Notes: generated by a model from the sequence alone, not told the origin. A DNA stretch of 64,000 nucleotides from Eopsaltria australis (GCA_034509425.1 JAVTVJ010001130.1:248001-312000); one strand, 5' to 3'. Shown: positions 23,009 through 35,680, counted from the stretch's first letter. Translations and numbers: made by a program.

Positions 23009-23338
23009 CAGGGCTTTGGGGAGGATTGATTTCCAAAGCCTGGAGAGCTCAGAGTGCCCCCAGCACTCGAGGTGTCCCAGCAGTGCCAGCACAGGGGACA
23101 ATCCCTGCCCCACGCGGTTTTGGATACAGAAACCTCTCTTGTCACGTGCTGTCACAACATCCAGGTGGTCCCTGTGGTCCCTGTGCCCCGTGGACACTAT
23201 TTGCTTTTATTCCCCTGCTCCAAACCCACGCCTGTGGTATCCGTGGGGTTCCACCTCCCGCGTCTGTGGTGCTGGAACAACCCCAGCAGCTCTGTCCCCC
23301 CCTGCACGTCCCCAGCACAGCATCAAGGAGCCTCCATC
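23009..23338. other. intergenic, unique sequence
   Basis: Nothing recognised. Confidence 0.3.
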
Positions 23339-23620
23339 CAGCCCTGAGATCATTACTATTGGCAAAATAATTGCAACAACAAAACGAGGACTAAAAGCCT
23401 TGTTTGCTCCCCTTTCATCTCGGCTCTGCCTTCCTAATGCGGATTTTAAAGGGAAGAGCAAGAAGGGGAAGGAATCCAGCCCCTCTCCATGTCTTCAGCA
23501 GGGCTTTACTGGCCATTTTCATGCTATAAAGCACCAACATTCTTTGAGTTCGGGGGGATTTTGGAAGTTTCTTTCTGAAGCAATGACTGTCAAAGTTGGT
23601 TATTGATTGAGGCTGGGGGA
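23339..23620. promoter_or_regulatory. candidate conserved noncoding element
   Basis: Repeat-free with TTGGCAAAATAATTGCAACA, CCTAATGCGGATTTTAAAGG and TTGGTTATTGATTGAGGC. Homeobox- and C/EBP-like cores. Inferred. Confidence 0.3.
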
Positions 23621-23749
23621 TCTGAGGGCTGCGTGAGGAAAACCGACTGATTATTCCACCCCTTCCTCTCTTCTTTCCCTTTCTTTCCTTTGCACCGGGA
23701 CTGGATTGATCGACCCTGTCTTCATTGTCTTCCCTTCTCCTTTTTCTCT

Positions 23750-23935
23750 CCTGGTTCCTACTGGGGATTCCTGATTAAACTATGGCAGGGCTCAATTGAT
23801 CCTCCGCAGCTCTCCCGCTCCTCGCGAGGAGGAAAAGCTGCCCGGCTGCATAATTCAGAAAGCAAACACAGAGAGGAGAGGCAGGGAGGGAAAATCAATA
23901 CAGCTACAACCCAACCTGCAGATAAATGAGAGGGA
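23750..23935. promoter_or_regulatory. candidate conserved noncoding element
   Basis: Contains CTGATTAAACTATGG, CTCAATTGATCC and GCATAATTCA (23848-23857, POU-IV-like), then AAAATCAATACAGC. Repeat-free. Confidence 0.3.
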
Positions 23936-24475
23936 GGATCCCTGGCAGCAGCTCAGGGAAAGTTCAGGGGCTCCGGGATGGGCTCGGGTGGGGATGGAGA
24001 ATCTTGGAGCCCTCTGGAGTGGGGCAGGGAGGGAGGGATCCCCTGATCCCCTCAGCAAACAGGGGCTTAGCAGGAGAGAGCCTCTGCAGTGTCTGTGAGA
24101 GGGGAATGAATGTCCCTGTCCTCATGTCCCTCCCCAAACTCCAGGATCCTCCCTTGCAGCCGCAGCTGGGCTGGCTCCGTGCTGGATTTCTGGCCCTCTG
24201 TGAGCCAGGGAAGTTGCACTGTGGGAAATGAGGTGAAAATGGGATTTTCTGCCTCTCCAGCCTTACAGGGGAGCAGAATCTCAATAACTCCCTGGATCCT
24301 GATGGAAAGCAGGGCTGAGCCAGCGCCCCAGTCCTGCTCCCAGGGCCCCTCGTGGCACTGGCTCATCCTGACTCCTCAGGAAGCAGCAGCCGAGCAGGAT
24401 TGTCCTGGGAAATCAGGATAGAGACCTCCAGCAGGAGAGTTCCCAGCAGGAACAGAGCAAAGTAAAGCTGATCAT
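23936..24475. other. intergenic, unique sequence
   Basis: Nothing recognised. Confidence 0.3.
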
Positions 24476-24845
24476 AAAATCCCAGAACGGGCTGGGTTGG
24501 AAGGGACCTTAAAGCTCATCCCATCCCACCCCATGCCATGGGCAGGGACACCTCCCACTGTCCCAGGCTGCTCCAAGCCTGGCCTTGGGCACTGCCAGGG
24601 ATCCAGGGGCAGCCACAGCAAATCTGGGCACCCTGTGCCAGGGCCTCCCCAACCTCCCAGGGAACAATTCCTGCCCAATCTCCCATCCATCCCTGCCCTC
24701 TGGCACTGGGATCCATTCCCTGTGTCCTGTCCCTCCATGCCTTGTCCCCAGTCCCTCTCCAGCTCTCCTGGAGCCCCTTTAGGCCATGGAAAGGGCTCTG
24801 AGGTCTCGCTGGAATCTTCTTCAGGCTGGACATTCCCAGCTCTGT
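24476..24845 (-). mobile_element. CR1 LINE 3' fragment
   Basis: Antisense CR1, nearly identical over about 110 bp to the copy at 20.2 kb (CAATTCCTGCCCAATCTCCC onward), so the two belong to one young subfamily. Confidence 0.9.
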
Positions 24846-27800
24846 CTGTCAACAGCCAAGAGTTTCAGATGCTGGCAAAGGGAAGGTGACAGAGAGTTCC
24901 ACTCCTGTCCCTGGATAGTGGGAATTGTCCTTGGGTCTCCCCAGCATTCCCAGTTCACACCCCCTCCTCCTCTCTCCAAGGGCACAGGGCAGAGTGGGAG
25001 AACTGGAATGCCTGGGCTTGGAACCAAAGGCTGGGTGTGAAAGGCAGGATCAGGGACACTGCAGCCTGGAAAGCAGGAATTTGGGCACATTCCCTGGCTG
25101 AGGGGGATCTTCCAGCTGAGCCATCCGTCCTCATCCTCAAGCAGCTCAGCAAACCCCAACGCTGCCATGACCACGGAGATCTGAGACATTGAATGACAAA
25201 AAAATTCCCTGGGCTCCTGTGCAGCCCTGGGAGTGTCTGGGAATGACGTAGGGAGAAACTCCTGGTCTGTCCCAGAGCTTTGTCCCTGTCAGGCAGTGCC
25301 CGGCCCTTTCCTGGCGAGTGATGGATCCCAGGAAGCCCCGAGCTCTGCTGAGGTTTCCTGCAGCAGGGGGAGAGCAAAGGCTTTTAAACCAATATTGCTC
25401 CGTATTTTAAAATGATTTAAGATCCCAAGGACCAGCCCAGCCCTGGCTTTGCCAGCAGAGGGGATGGATCGTTCCCTTAAAAGCTTTTAAATGCGTGTGA
25501 TAGAAAGGGGAAGTGCATCTGCCTGGCTGAAAGGATTGCAGTGGCTCCAGCTCCCAGCCTGCCCACACATCACTTTAACTCTGCCTGGGAGCTCAGAGAC
25601 GCTTTCCTTCCGCGCTGGGATCTTCAGGGATCCCCGGAGAATCGGGCACCCAGGAGAGGGATTTGCAAAGGATAAGAGAAGATGGGGAGGTTTTAGTGCT
25701 CCTCAGACATCCAGGTGCCTGGATGAATTCAGCTATTCAGGATCCAGCTCCCCTGGGCAAATCCTGCCTTTCCCACTCTCCTCGGGCGTTTGGGAGGTGA
25801 ACTCCCCCGTTCTGGATTTCCCAGAGGAAGCACAGAGCCCCTGTTCCCTGCAGACAGGGATGTGCTGGCTCTGCACCCACCCTGGGTGCTGTGAGTGAGC
25901 CCAGAGGCAGCTGAGCCCCCGAGGCTGGAGGAGGCTCCAGCACCCACCGAGGGATGGATGACTTGGATCCTGAGGGATTCAGGCTTCTCCTCACTCTCCT
26001 CAGAGCTCTCCCAGCTGTGCAGCACAGAACCAGCACCTCCAGGACTCCTTTTGGAGCCGAGGTTGGATGGGGCTGCCCGTCCTGAGTGCCCAGGACTCCA
26101 ATGCCAGCTGTGCCATCCTGGGCAGTCTGCCCTAAACCTGTTCCCATTCCTCTGCCTGTGCCAGGCACGGAGGAATGTCCAATTTTCTGCTCTGCTAGGA
26201 CTTGCAGCAGGGATGCAGACACCTTCCCTTCTGTTCTCCCTGGTGTCTCGGGCAGACCCGTGCACATCCCAGCTGCTGTCCCTCACCAGAGCCATCTGCA
26301 GCCCGACTGGTGGCTTTAAAGCCATTTAAAGCACTTCTCCTACGAATCACAAACCAGCAGCTGTCCAGACCCTTCTGGTCCTAGCAGCTGTTGGATGTGT
26401 GGAAAGGGACAACCACAGGTCCTGGCAAAGAGGGAGAATTCCCAGACAAAGCCAAACCCTTTCCCTGTGGGGTTCCTGGTGCAGCTCGGATGCTGGGAAA
26501 GGCTCCCTGGGCCTCCCAAGGCACCTTGGTTCACTCCCAGCTCCCAGCCCTCCCTAATGGGCTCGGATGGTGTGGGTGGAGTGGGAAGGAGCCGTAGACC
26601 TGAAGCCCAGATCCAAATTCCAGGAATTATTGCTGTTCCCGGGTGCCCCTTGGCCCCCTGCCCACCACCGGCACTTGGGAGACTCAGAGCCGGGTGTGGA
26701 GCGCCCGAGGAATCCTGCTCGAGGCTCCTGGGAGCCATTATCCACTTCACCCTGCACCTCGGGGATGGGCTCGATGGCCTCTGAAGGTGCCATCAAACCC
26801 CAGCTATTCCACGATCCTCTGATCCACCCAGGAGCGTGTCCTCGCCAGCAAACCTTGCGGCTTTCCCTGCATTAAATTTCCTGTCTGCTCTGCGCTCCCT
26901 CTCTCTTCCTACCCTCCAGGGATGGCTTTTGTCTTCTGCTGCTGTGCTACACGGAAACTTTTGTCATCCCCCGGATCGCCTGAGGCAGTGGAGGTGACCT
27001 TGCTGCCGAGCTTTCGTTTCCCTTTCACAGGGAAGCTTCTCCCTCCTTTGAGCCGCCAGAGCCGCGCTCTGAAGCTCCTTTTCCGTCTTGTCAGAGCAAG
27101 GCTCATCCAGGCAGGACTCGGCCATGAAAGGCACCTGTGAGAGGCTCCTGGAGCTCCTGGCTTTGGGGTGGGGCTCTGCAGGGTCAGGGGTTGGACTCCA
27201 CAACCCCTGATTCCTCCCAGCTCGGGGTATTCTGTGTTTCCATGGGATCAGCATCGCTCACCTGCCTGGATCTGTCTCGGAGGCAGAGGAAGTGAGTCGT
27301 GGTGTGCCAGGCCTGAGCCCAGCTCCAGGACCAGCACAAATCCCCTCCCAAACCTTCCTCCAGCTCACCCCTCCTTGCAGGGTCCTTTCTGAGCCACAAA
27401 GCCCCTGGCGTGGGTTCCAGGTGGGTTCAAGGGGGTAAAACAGGTGGGGACAGGTGAGCTGTCACAGGGGGAAGGGGCAGCGAGAGAGGCGCAGGGTTGG
27501 GGCAGCTGCAGAGGACAAGTGGGAGGATTTGTGGCCGGAATATTCCCCAGAGTTACCAAAATGACAGAAGAAGGATGGCACCTGAATGGCTCTGGACAAG
27601 AGACCCTTGTGTCCCTCCAGCCACCTCTGTCCCCTGCCTGTTCCTCTCCTCGTTCTGCCGGGACCTCCTTGAGAACGGGGCTGAAGAGTGGAGTGGCTTC
27701 AAGGAAGTGAAAGGTTTGAGCTGGTGGTCACAGGGCTGAGGTTCAGACTCGCAGTGTCCTCTCCTCGTGTGGACTGTGAGCACGTGAGGGCATCAGCAGA

Positions 27801-27864
27801 GCACTGTCCACCCTCTGGCCACGCTGAGATTGCTGTCTCATGGTCAGTGATGACCAGTGGTCCA
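24846..27864. other. intergenic, unique sequence
   Basis: No gene, RNA or clear repeat. The part at 26870-27140 is repeat-free and slightly CpG-enriched and could be regulatory. An AT-rich patch lies at 25380-25500. Confidence 0.3.
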
Positions 27865-28565
27865 TATGGATGGATGGATGGATGATGGATGGATGATGGA
27901 TGGATGGATGGAAGGATGGATGGATGGATGGATGGATGGATGGATGGATGGATGGATGATGGATGGATGGATGATGGAGGGATGGAGGGATGGAGGGATG
28001 GATGGATGATGGATGGATGGATGGAGGATGGATGAGGGATGGATGGATGGATGGATGGATGGATGGATGGATGGATGGATGGATGGATGATGGATGGGAT
28101 GGAAGGATGGATGGATGGATGGATGGAGGGATGGATGAGGGATGGATGGATGATGGATGATGGATGGATGAGGAATGGATGATGGATGGAGGGATGGATG
28201 ATGGATGGAGGATGGATGGATGGATGGATGGATGGAAGGATGGGATGATGATGGTGGATGGATGGATGGAATGGATGGATGGATGGATGATGGGATGGAT
28301 GGGGATGATGGATGGATGGATGGATGGATGGAAGGATGGATGGATGGATGGATGATGGAGGAACGGATGGATGGATGATGGATGGAGGGATGGAGGGATG
28401 GATGGATGAATGAATGATGGATGGAGGAATGGATGGATGGATGGATGGATGGATGGAGGGATGGATGGATGGAGGGATGGATGGATGGATGGAGGAATGG
28501 ATGGATGGATGGATGATGGACGGATGGATGATGGATGGATGGATGATGGATGGATGATGGATGGA
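27865..28565. repeat. ATGG-type satellite, about 700 bp
   Basis: GGAT/ATGG tetranucleotide units with ATGATGG and GGAGGG variants; the largest of the three related arrays. The minus-strand frames of up to 349 codons (IHPS-rich) are artefacts. Confidence 0.95.
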
Positions 28566-28755
28566 AAATCCCAGCAGTGTTCTGGCCCAACCTTTTCCAA
28601 ACAGCTCCTGGGATAATGTGACTCCTTGGAGCATGGGGGATCTTCCTTTCTCCTCGGTTTTGCCTGGGCCTGGAGGATGGGCAGGAGAGGTGGCTGGAAT
28701 GGAATCCATGGGGAATGCTGGGATGAGGAGGGTTAGCCAAACCCACATGGGGTCC

Positions 28756-28918
28756 AGGGAGTTGATTTCCCATCCCTGGAAGTGTCTGAGGCCGGGTTGG
28801 GTGAGGCTGGGAGCAACCTGGGATAGTGGAAGGTGTCCCTGCCCATGGCAGGGGGTGGAATGGGATGCTCCTTAGGGTTCCTCCCAAGCCAAAGCATTCC
28901 CTGATTCATGGATTCCGT
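28756..28918 (+). mobile_element. CR1 LINE 3' end fragment
   Basis: Sense-strand CR1 ending in TTCCTCCCAAGCCAAAGCAT and TCCCTGATTCATGGATTC. Confidence 0.85.
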
Positions 28919-29635
28919 AACTCCCAAGGACAGCCAGCACCGTTCCTCTCCCGAGACCCGAAGCGGCTCAGAGACCCGTCATTGCATTGTGGGGAGGCTG
29001 AAAGTTTTCCAGGGCTTCTTGACTTCTCCAGACCGGATTTGTGGTTCCCATTTTCTCCCAAAGTGTGCAGCAGGACACGCACACAGAGCTCGTGATTCCA
29101 TTTCAAAATCCATCCGTGCTTTCACCCTCCTCCTCCCATCCACCTGAGCGTTTCAATCCAAGTTTCTACAGGATCCCAGCTGGAGACCAGGACCAGAATT
29201 CCCAGCCTGCAGCAGGTGCTGGCCCAGCACATCACGCAAAGGAGAGAGGAAGGGAACCCTGATCTGAAAATGGCAAACGTCACTTGGAGACATTGGATGG
29301 TTTTTTTGGAATTCAGTCGCGTTTGTCACCCGTGCTGGGACACTGAGGGGAACATCTGGAATGTCTGAGCTCCCAGTTCTCCAGCTGTGAGCCCTCAGGT
29401 CCTGCTGCTCCTGCTGCCACCTCTTTCCAGAGCAGCCCTTCAGCCTCCATCAGGATCATGTGGATGAGACTTCCCGAGGTCCGGTGATCCCCACCCTGCA
29501 TCCCAACCTGTGTCCTTTTCCCCACCCTCCTTCCCCGTGGAGGAACATTTCATGGATAACTGGTGAGACACAACCGTGGATTTCCTGCAGAGACCCTCAG
29601 GGTGATTTTCCCACTGGGATCTGCTCCCTAACAGC
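28919..29635. other. intergenic, unique sequence
   Basis: Nothing recognised. Confidence 0.3.
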
Positions 29636-30060
29636 GACAGATGAGAAAAAAGGGAGAGGAGTAACAACAAGTTTAACCGACAGACAAATCCACCTTTGTC
29701 CCACAACTGCTGCACCTGAACGTTTTCCCAGCATATTTCATGGAGAGGAAAAACGACGGAGCCTGAAAATCTGCAAAACAGCTGGAAGGACTCTTCCTCC
29801 TTCGCTCGGAGTCCGGCGATCCCGATTTTCAGGTGCGCAGGACTTTTCAGCGATTCCTTTTGATCCGGCAGCCAGGAGAGGGAGCTCGGCATCCTAATCC
29901 CAGGCTCCGCTGGCCGGAGAGCTCCGGAGACAATGCTGATGATTCTTTTGTTCGACAAATAAAAGAAGTGGCCCACGAGGGAGCCGTTTTGGCAGCTGCT
30001 TTATGAGGGCTGCGGGGAATTGTGGAAAATCGATGTTTGCCAAAGGCGAAATGGACAGAG
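29636..30060. promoter_or_regulatory. candidate conserved noncoding element
   Basis: Repeat-free, about 420 bp, with CAACTGCTGCACCTGAACG (E-boxes), TTGTTCGACAAATAAAAGAA, TGCTTTATGAGGGC and GGAAAATCGATGTTTGCC. Composition resembles vertebrate developmental enhancers. Untested. Confidence 0.35.
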
Positions 30061-30530
30061 CTGGTGGAAGAAAACAAAAGTAACTCCTGGCCTTCGGAGG
30101 GGTTGTTGCAGGCACAGGATCTCGGGGAAGCGGGGTGGCTCCAGCCCCTCATCAGCAGGAGCACGGAGCGCTGGGATCTGTCGGGACCAGCACTGGGAAT
30201 TCTTGAGCTGGGCTTGGGACTTTGGAGTTTCGCCACCCAAACCCGGAGGAAAATCCTCTCGGTAAAAATTCCCCTCCCGCAGCACCAAGGACTTGCAGGT
30301 CCCGTGCACCTCACCGGGAGCAGTGGGATATTCAGGAAGTTTTGAGTTTCGGTGTTTGAGCAGGGGGATGTCACCGAGCCGCAGGTGTCACAGGGACAAC
30401 GCTCCCAGAATCACAATGGAGAGGGAGTCCCAAATGTGCTGAACATCGGAAAGAGACACTTCAAAAATGGAAATTATCCCGTGGCAGCCTGCCACCGAGG
30501 CCAGGAATTCAGCAGGATTGGAAGGAGTCT
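30061..30530. other. intergenic, unique sequence
   Basis: Nothing recognised. Confidence 0.3.
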
Positions 30531-30533
30531 GAG

Positions 30534-30645
30534 ACTCTTTATATTTATATATTTATATATAAATACATTTATGTATCTATTTTACATATATTTTTTAGAT
30601 ATTATCTATTTATATTTTTATATATATTTATATAAAGAATCCCAC
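30534..30645. repeat. AT-rich low-complexity tract
   Basis: TTTATATATTTATATATAAA-type sequence of about 110 bp, able to form small AT hairpins. Confidence 0.9.
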
Positions 30646-30851
30646 ACTCCTACCTTGAAACTTCCTGAGTTTAATGATGTCAGCTTAATCCGTTCTGATT
30701 AGCAGTGTCCTGATTCCTGGATTTCCTGGAAATCCTATTCCTTTCTTTCCTTTGGGTGTTTAACATCCTGGGAATAGCAGGTTGTGGACCTGCCTTGGCC
30801 AGCCTGTGGATGGGTGTAAAGATGTCACCTCAAGGACTTTAGAGATGCTCC

Positions 30852-31040
30852 TCAATCCCAGAATCTCAGAATCCCTGAGGCTGGAAAAGCCCTCCAGGAT
30901 CATCCAGTCCAAGCTGTGCCCAATCCCCACCTTGTCCCCAGCCCAGAGCCCTGAGTGCCACATCCAGGCCTTCCTTGGGCACCTCCAGGGGTAGGGACTC
31001 CAAACCTCCCTGGAAATGTTCTTCCTCAAGGCCCCAAAAA
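30852..31040 (-). mobile_element. CR1 LINE 3' fragment
   Basis: Antisense CR1 from AATCTCAGAATCCCTGAGGC through TGCCACATCCAGGCCTTCCT. Confidence 0.8.
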
Positions 31041-31508
31041 TCCCAACAAAACAATTTCAATCCATATCCACTGCTGGGATTCCCTAACCCAGAGATGCCG
31101 GAGCACCAGGAGCTGCAGGTCTTGGGGATTCCCTTCAAAATGTAACTTTTTCCCTATTGCTCCTGGAAATGACCACATTTGTGCATCTTCTCCTCGTGCT
31201 CAGTGTGACACCTCTGTCCCATGAGCTGCAGGTGCAGGCACAGGGAAGGAAATCCATGATTCCTTGTTGGGAAATCTGGGAGGAAGATTCCAATTCCTTG
31301 GCCCTGGAATCATTCATGGACCATGCCAGCCTCTGCCAGAGCTGCTGTAACCCCTCAGCACTGATGGAGCCATGCCTGGATCTATGGCCCAGTTTGGGTT
31401 TTAGAGGGAGCTCAGGGATGGGTTGGAGACAGGAAGACTGCAGCTTTCCCTGTGTCCTTCCAAATCCTGGTTGGAGAAGGACAGTGCCTACAAAGAAACT
31501 GGGATAGA
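31041..31508. other. intergenic, unique sequence
   Basis: Nothing recognised. Confidence 0.3.
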
Positions 31509-31509
31509 A

Positions 31510-31735
31510 TCCAGCAATCATGGAATGGTTTGGGTCAGAAGGACTTAAAGCCCATCCAGTGCCACCCCTGCCATGAGCAGGGACACCTCCCACTGTCCCA
31601 GGCTGCTCCAAGCCCCAATGTCCAGCCTGGCCTTGGACACTGCCAGGAATCCAGGGGCAGCCACAGCTTCTCTGGGCACCCTGTGCCAGGGCCTGCCCAC
31701 CCTCCCAGGGGAGGATTTCCTCCTATTTTCCTATT
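31510..31735 (-). mobile_element. CR1 LINE 3' fragment
   Basis: Antisense CR1 from AATCATGGAATGGTTTGGGT to CTCCCAGGGGAGGATTTCCT. Confidence 0.9.
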
Positions 31736-31959
31736 CCTCAGCTGACAGACGCATTTTCCCTCGGGCTGGAGTGAAGAAACGTTGTTTGGGGAGTGTCAGC
31801 TGGGCTGTGGAGCCTCCTGAACAGCACCTGCCACTGGAATATCCACCTGGATTAGGAGGCTGCTGGCACCCAGCAGGCGGAAACCTGCATGAGCTGCAGA
31901 TCCCAGCTGGCTGCTGAAGCCACCTGACTGTGATGGGGACAGTGGTGGCCCTGACTGTG

Positions 31960-32056
31960 ATGGGGACAGGGGTGGCCCTGTCCATGGCAGGGGACTGGAA
32001 CCAGGGCGTCTCTAAGGACCCTTCCAACCCAAACCAGGCTGGGATTCTCTGATGAT
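31960..32056 (+). mobile_element. CR1 LINE 3' tip
   Basis: Sense CR1 end containing CTAAGGACCCTTCCAACCCA and AACCAGGCTGGGATTCTC. Confidence 0.75.
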
Positions 32057-32394
32057 GAAATGTGCCTGTCTCAGTTTTGGAGACAGCTCTTGAAAGATCT
32101 CCTGTTCCAGGTGGGGGCTGGAAGAGTCTTGAGTCTGGTTTTAGGTAAGCCCAAGCCTCTGTTCTCTGGAAATGTTCTGTGCAGGGAGAGAACATTCCCA
32201 GCCAAGCTCCCAGCAGGAAAATCCCGGGATTTTCTGGTGAGCACTGCCTGGCAAGGCTGGCATTTCCCACCGGTGTCTCTGTTTGAAATGTCCCTGCAGC
32301 CATTCCTTGGAGCATTCCCAGCTCTTTCTCATGGATCCCAGTGACACGAAAAATGAGCTTTGTTTGGGTATCACCATCCCCTGCTGCCCCTTCC
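32057..32394. other. intergenic, unique sequence
   Basis: Nothing recognised. Confidence 0.3.
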
Positions 32395-32395
32395 C

Positions 32396-32562
32396 AAGGA
32401 ATCACACAACAGCTGGGGTTGGAGGAACCTTAAACACCATCAATTCCAACCATTCCCCCAGCACTGCCCAGGCCACCACTGCCCCATGTCCCCAAGTGCC
32501 ACATCCCCGTGGCTTTGAAATCCCTCCAGGAAGGGCGATTCCACCCCTGTCCTGCTCATCTC
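32396..32562 (-). mobile_element. CR1 LINE 3' fragment
   Basis: Antisense CR1 from GGAATCACACAACAGCTGGG through AAGTGCCACATCCCCGTGGC. Confidence 0.8.
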
Positions 32563-32589
32563 CTGGCTGGAAGGATGCTCTCCCTGCCC

Positions 32590-32760
32590 CACTGCCCGTT
32601 CAAACGGACAATGAAGCGTTTTATGTTCGCTGGGACCGTTCCCGCATTGACTTTGAAATTTATCTCCCACAAACATTTGTCCTCAGAATCCAATCGCTCC
32701 GACGGGCTGAAGAAAGCAACATAAAAGAAGCAGGGCATTTATAATTGAAAGGGAAAGTCC
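32590..32760. promoter_or_regulatory. candidate conserved noncoding element
   Basis: Repeat-free, with AAGCGTTTTATGTTCGCTGG, GAAATTTATCTCCCAC, AATCCAATCGCTCC and GCATTTATAATTGAAAGG. Inferred regulatory. Confidence 0.35.
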
Positions 32761-34538
32761 TTGGCTCTGCTGAGTCTCCGAGCAGAGGTGCCAATTAGAG
32801 CCTGCTGGATGTGGGTGGAGGCACCTCCGGCCCTCCCCGGCTCCTTCTGGACAGGACACCAGCAGGTATTTGCAGTTCTGGGTCAAGATTGGACCTGGGA
32901 GCAGGAATTCCATGGCTCCAACTCCCCTGTCCTGAAGCCAGCCAGGCCCCAGAACTTTTAGAAACTGAAAGGCTGGATGAAAGCATCAAACACCAAGACA
33001 GTTTGCAGGGATATCAACCAGACCAAAAAAAAACCCACAAAACAAAACAACCTAAACCCCCAAAAACCCAATTGTACCGAAACCATTGCTGGGCACAGAC
33101 AGCTCCAGATTTTGTAGCTTCCAGACAAAGTCAGCAGCAACCGTCAGAATCTGTGTTTCAAGTCTGACCTTCTGCTTTTATCTATATTTTAAACCCCACA
33201 CAAGGTATACAAGGCGAATGTTGCTGTTACAGTCAGAAAATCCTAAATAATGGATGAAGAACAGAGGCTGCAAGGAGGGGGGGGGGAGGGAAAAAAAAAA
33301 GGAGAGAAAAAGAAAAAAGGAGGAAGAGAAAAGCTGGAGGAAAAAGGGGGGAAAAGAGAAAGAGAGAAAGTCAAGAGCCCTCCAAAATGAGAAGGGGTTG
33401 ACACCTCTGGCAAGGTGGGAGCTGAGCATGGAAGTGGGAATGGGATCCTTTCCGTGGGTGGGGTAGGAACTTGTCAGGGGCTGCTGTTGGAGCAGCTGCA
33501 ATTTGCTGCTCTCAACCCAACTCAAAATCAGGCAGTTTTTGCTCTGTCTCTGCCCGTGATCCAAGCTCCTCTTCCAGAGGGAATGTCCTCATGGGAAGGA
33601 GCCGGGACAGGTGTGGAGCTGGATGTGGTAAGAGGAGAAGGTGTTGGGCAGGGCTGTGCTGCCAAAATATTGCCAGGACTGGATCCTCCTGCACGGAGGC
33701 AGGGAGTGAGGATGGGATTTATCCATGGGAGGTGTCTGGATGGAAACACTCCCTGGATGTTTCCTCATTTCCATGAAAATTTATCATGGAGGCAGCACTG
33801 TGGTTTTGCAGGAGGGCAAATAGGAGCAGGAATAGGAAAAAGAGCACCAAGGGCAGGCAGCATCCATGGCCAGGACACCCCACAGCAGAACTGAGACCTC
33901 TGAAGAGCAGAATTTCCACGGAGTTCAATATTTGGAGGGGCCTCCTCCTTCCGTGCCTCCATCCCTCCCCCCCAGCCCCGCGAGGAGCCGGCCCCGGGCT
34001 GCAGGGGCTGAGAGCCTCAGGAAGCAGAATGAAGCCATCAAGGCCTGGCGTGGAGGCAAACTGCATTTCATTGCCTGCAAACTGCATTTCATTCCCTGCC
34101 AAGTGCCCAGTCACTCCTTCAGGGCTCCCTCCTGCCCGGCTTTGAGTGGATTCCTGTATTCCGTGGCTGGGCTCGCTTTCCAGGTGCTCCTCGTTCCTTG
34201 CTGGAGTGCAAGGCTGTGCTGGGAGCAGGGCACGGCTCCTGCTTGGCCAAGATTCCCTCTCCTCCACCTTTGGGGAGGTGCCCAGGGGCAGGATTGTGTC
34301 AGATCCAGCCCTGGTCTGGTGTCTGAGTGCCCGCCTGGCTCCAGCCTCATCCAGGAAAAGGAGTGGGATACCCTGGCCTGTGCCAGCCCCCAAACCCAGC
34401 GTGTGACAGAGACCAGGACAAGGCAGGCAAGGGGCTTCCTCTCCACCAGTGTCCCTTACAGGGTGGCTTCCCCTCTGTCCCTGTCACAGCCCCTGGCCCT
34501 GTCCCAGGGCGGTGCCTCTGTGTCACCCCCTCTCCTGT
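32761..34538. other. intergenic, with A-rich and purine-rich tracts
   Basis: An A/C-rich stretch lies at about 33025-33070 and a polypurine G/A tract at about 33272-33372. The rest is unique with no gene recognised. Confidence 0.35.
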
Positions 34539-34539
34539 A

Positions 34540-34802
34540 AAACCCCACAACAATTTGGGTTGGAAGGGACCTTAAAACCCGTCTCATTCCAGTTAGAACT
34601 GGGGGTCACCTTCCTCTAAACCAGGTGGCTCCAAGCCTCGTCCAACCTGGCCTTCAACACTTCCAGGGATCCAGGGGCAGCCACAGCTTCTCTGGGCACC
34701 CTGTGCAGGTCCTCACCACCCTCACAGGGAACAATTTTTTCCATATATCTGATCCTAAAGGTAATCCCTCCTTGTCCTACCCTCTGTCTGCTTAAAGCCT
34801 GA
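34540..34802 (-). mobile_element. CR1 LINE 3' fragment
   Basis: Antisense CR1 from TTTGGGTTGGAAGGGACCTT through CCTTCAACACTTCCAGGGAT to TTGTCCTACCCTCTGTCTGC. Confidence 0.9.
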
Positions 34803-35555
34803 GGTTTCACCGCTGGGATGACCCTGGCCATGCTTCCAGGGGTTGTTATTCCCAGAAACTTTGGTGCTCAGCTGTGTCAGACACTTGTACCAGTAACAAA
34901 CGGCACAGCAAGAGGAGGGCAAGGCGGGCATGGGGACAGGGACAGCAGCTCCATGGGCGAGTCCATCCCACCTCCCAGTCCAGGACCTGAGCCTCCTGCA
35001 GATGTTTCCAGCTGCACAGAGCTCACCTCACCTCATGGCGTAGACCCAAACCTTGCCCAGGCAAGGTTTTCCTGGCAGCAGAAAGAGCAGGGAAGCAGCA
35101 AGGCTGGCAAAAAATGTGGGAGTGAGAGTTGGTCTGGAAGGTCATGGATGCACCAGCCAGGGCAGGGAGATGTTCCCTGACTCAGAGAGCCAGGTCAAGG
35201 TGATAATAAATGGTGGGAGAATGGGAAGAGGCAGCGGGGCCGAAGGGGATGCTCAGGAAAGGTCTCAGAACCTGTCAGAGCTCTGTCAGTCGCCTCCTCT
35301 AACGGGGCTTCAAAAGGAACCCAGGGCATCCCGAGATCCCTGCGAGTTCCTGCAGCCATCCCAGGAAAATCAGTGCAGGAGGGGGTGGTTTCTGCTCCAC
35401 CAGCCATGTTTGGTGCTCCTGAGCAACCAGAGAGGACCCAAAGTCCTCTGTGATGGCAGATCTGAGTCACCAGGACACCTCAGGGAGGTCCCAGCCCAGC
35501 ACCAGGGGGTGACAGACGTGGGAGCTGCCCCTCCACTCATTCACCCGAGGCTGGA
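34803..35555. other. intergenic, unique sequence
   Basis: Nothing recognised. Confidence 0.3.
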
Positions 35556-35680
35556 GAGGCTCCAAGGCATGAAATATTTAGAGGAGTGCAAGACTGACCA
35601 GATGAAAGAGGTTTCTTTGGAGCTGGGTTGGATTTGATGATCTTCAGGGTCATTTCCAACCTTAATGATTCCATGAAAGG
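35556..35680 (+). mobile_element. CR1 LINE 3' end fragment
   Basis: Sense CR1 ending GATCTTCAGGGTCATTTCCA and ACCTTAATGATTCCATGA. Confidence 0.75.

Noticed and set aside
18421..24845. A 4.3-kb segmental duplication, suggested by similar spacing of the 270-bp elements and the CR1 copies
   Set aside because: Sequence between the element and the CR1 is unrelated in the two places, and the LTR is in only one. The spacing is coincidental.
27699..28887. Long His/Pro/Ser-rich frames on the minus strand
   Set aside because: Translation of ATGG/CCAT satellite. Several frames are open at once.
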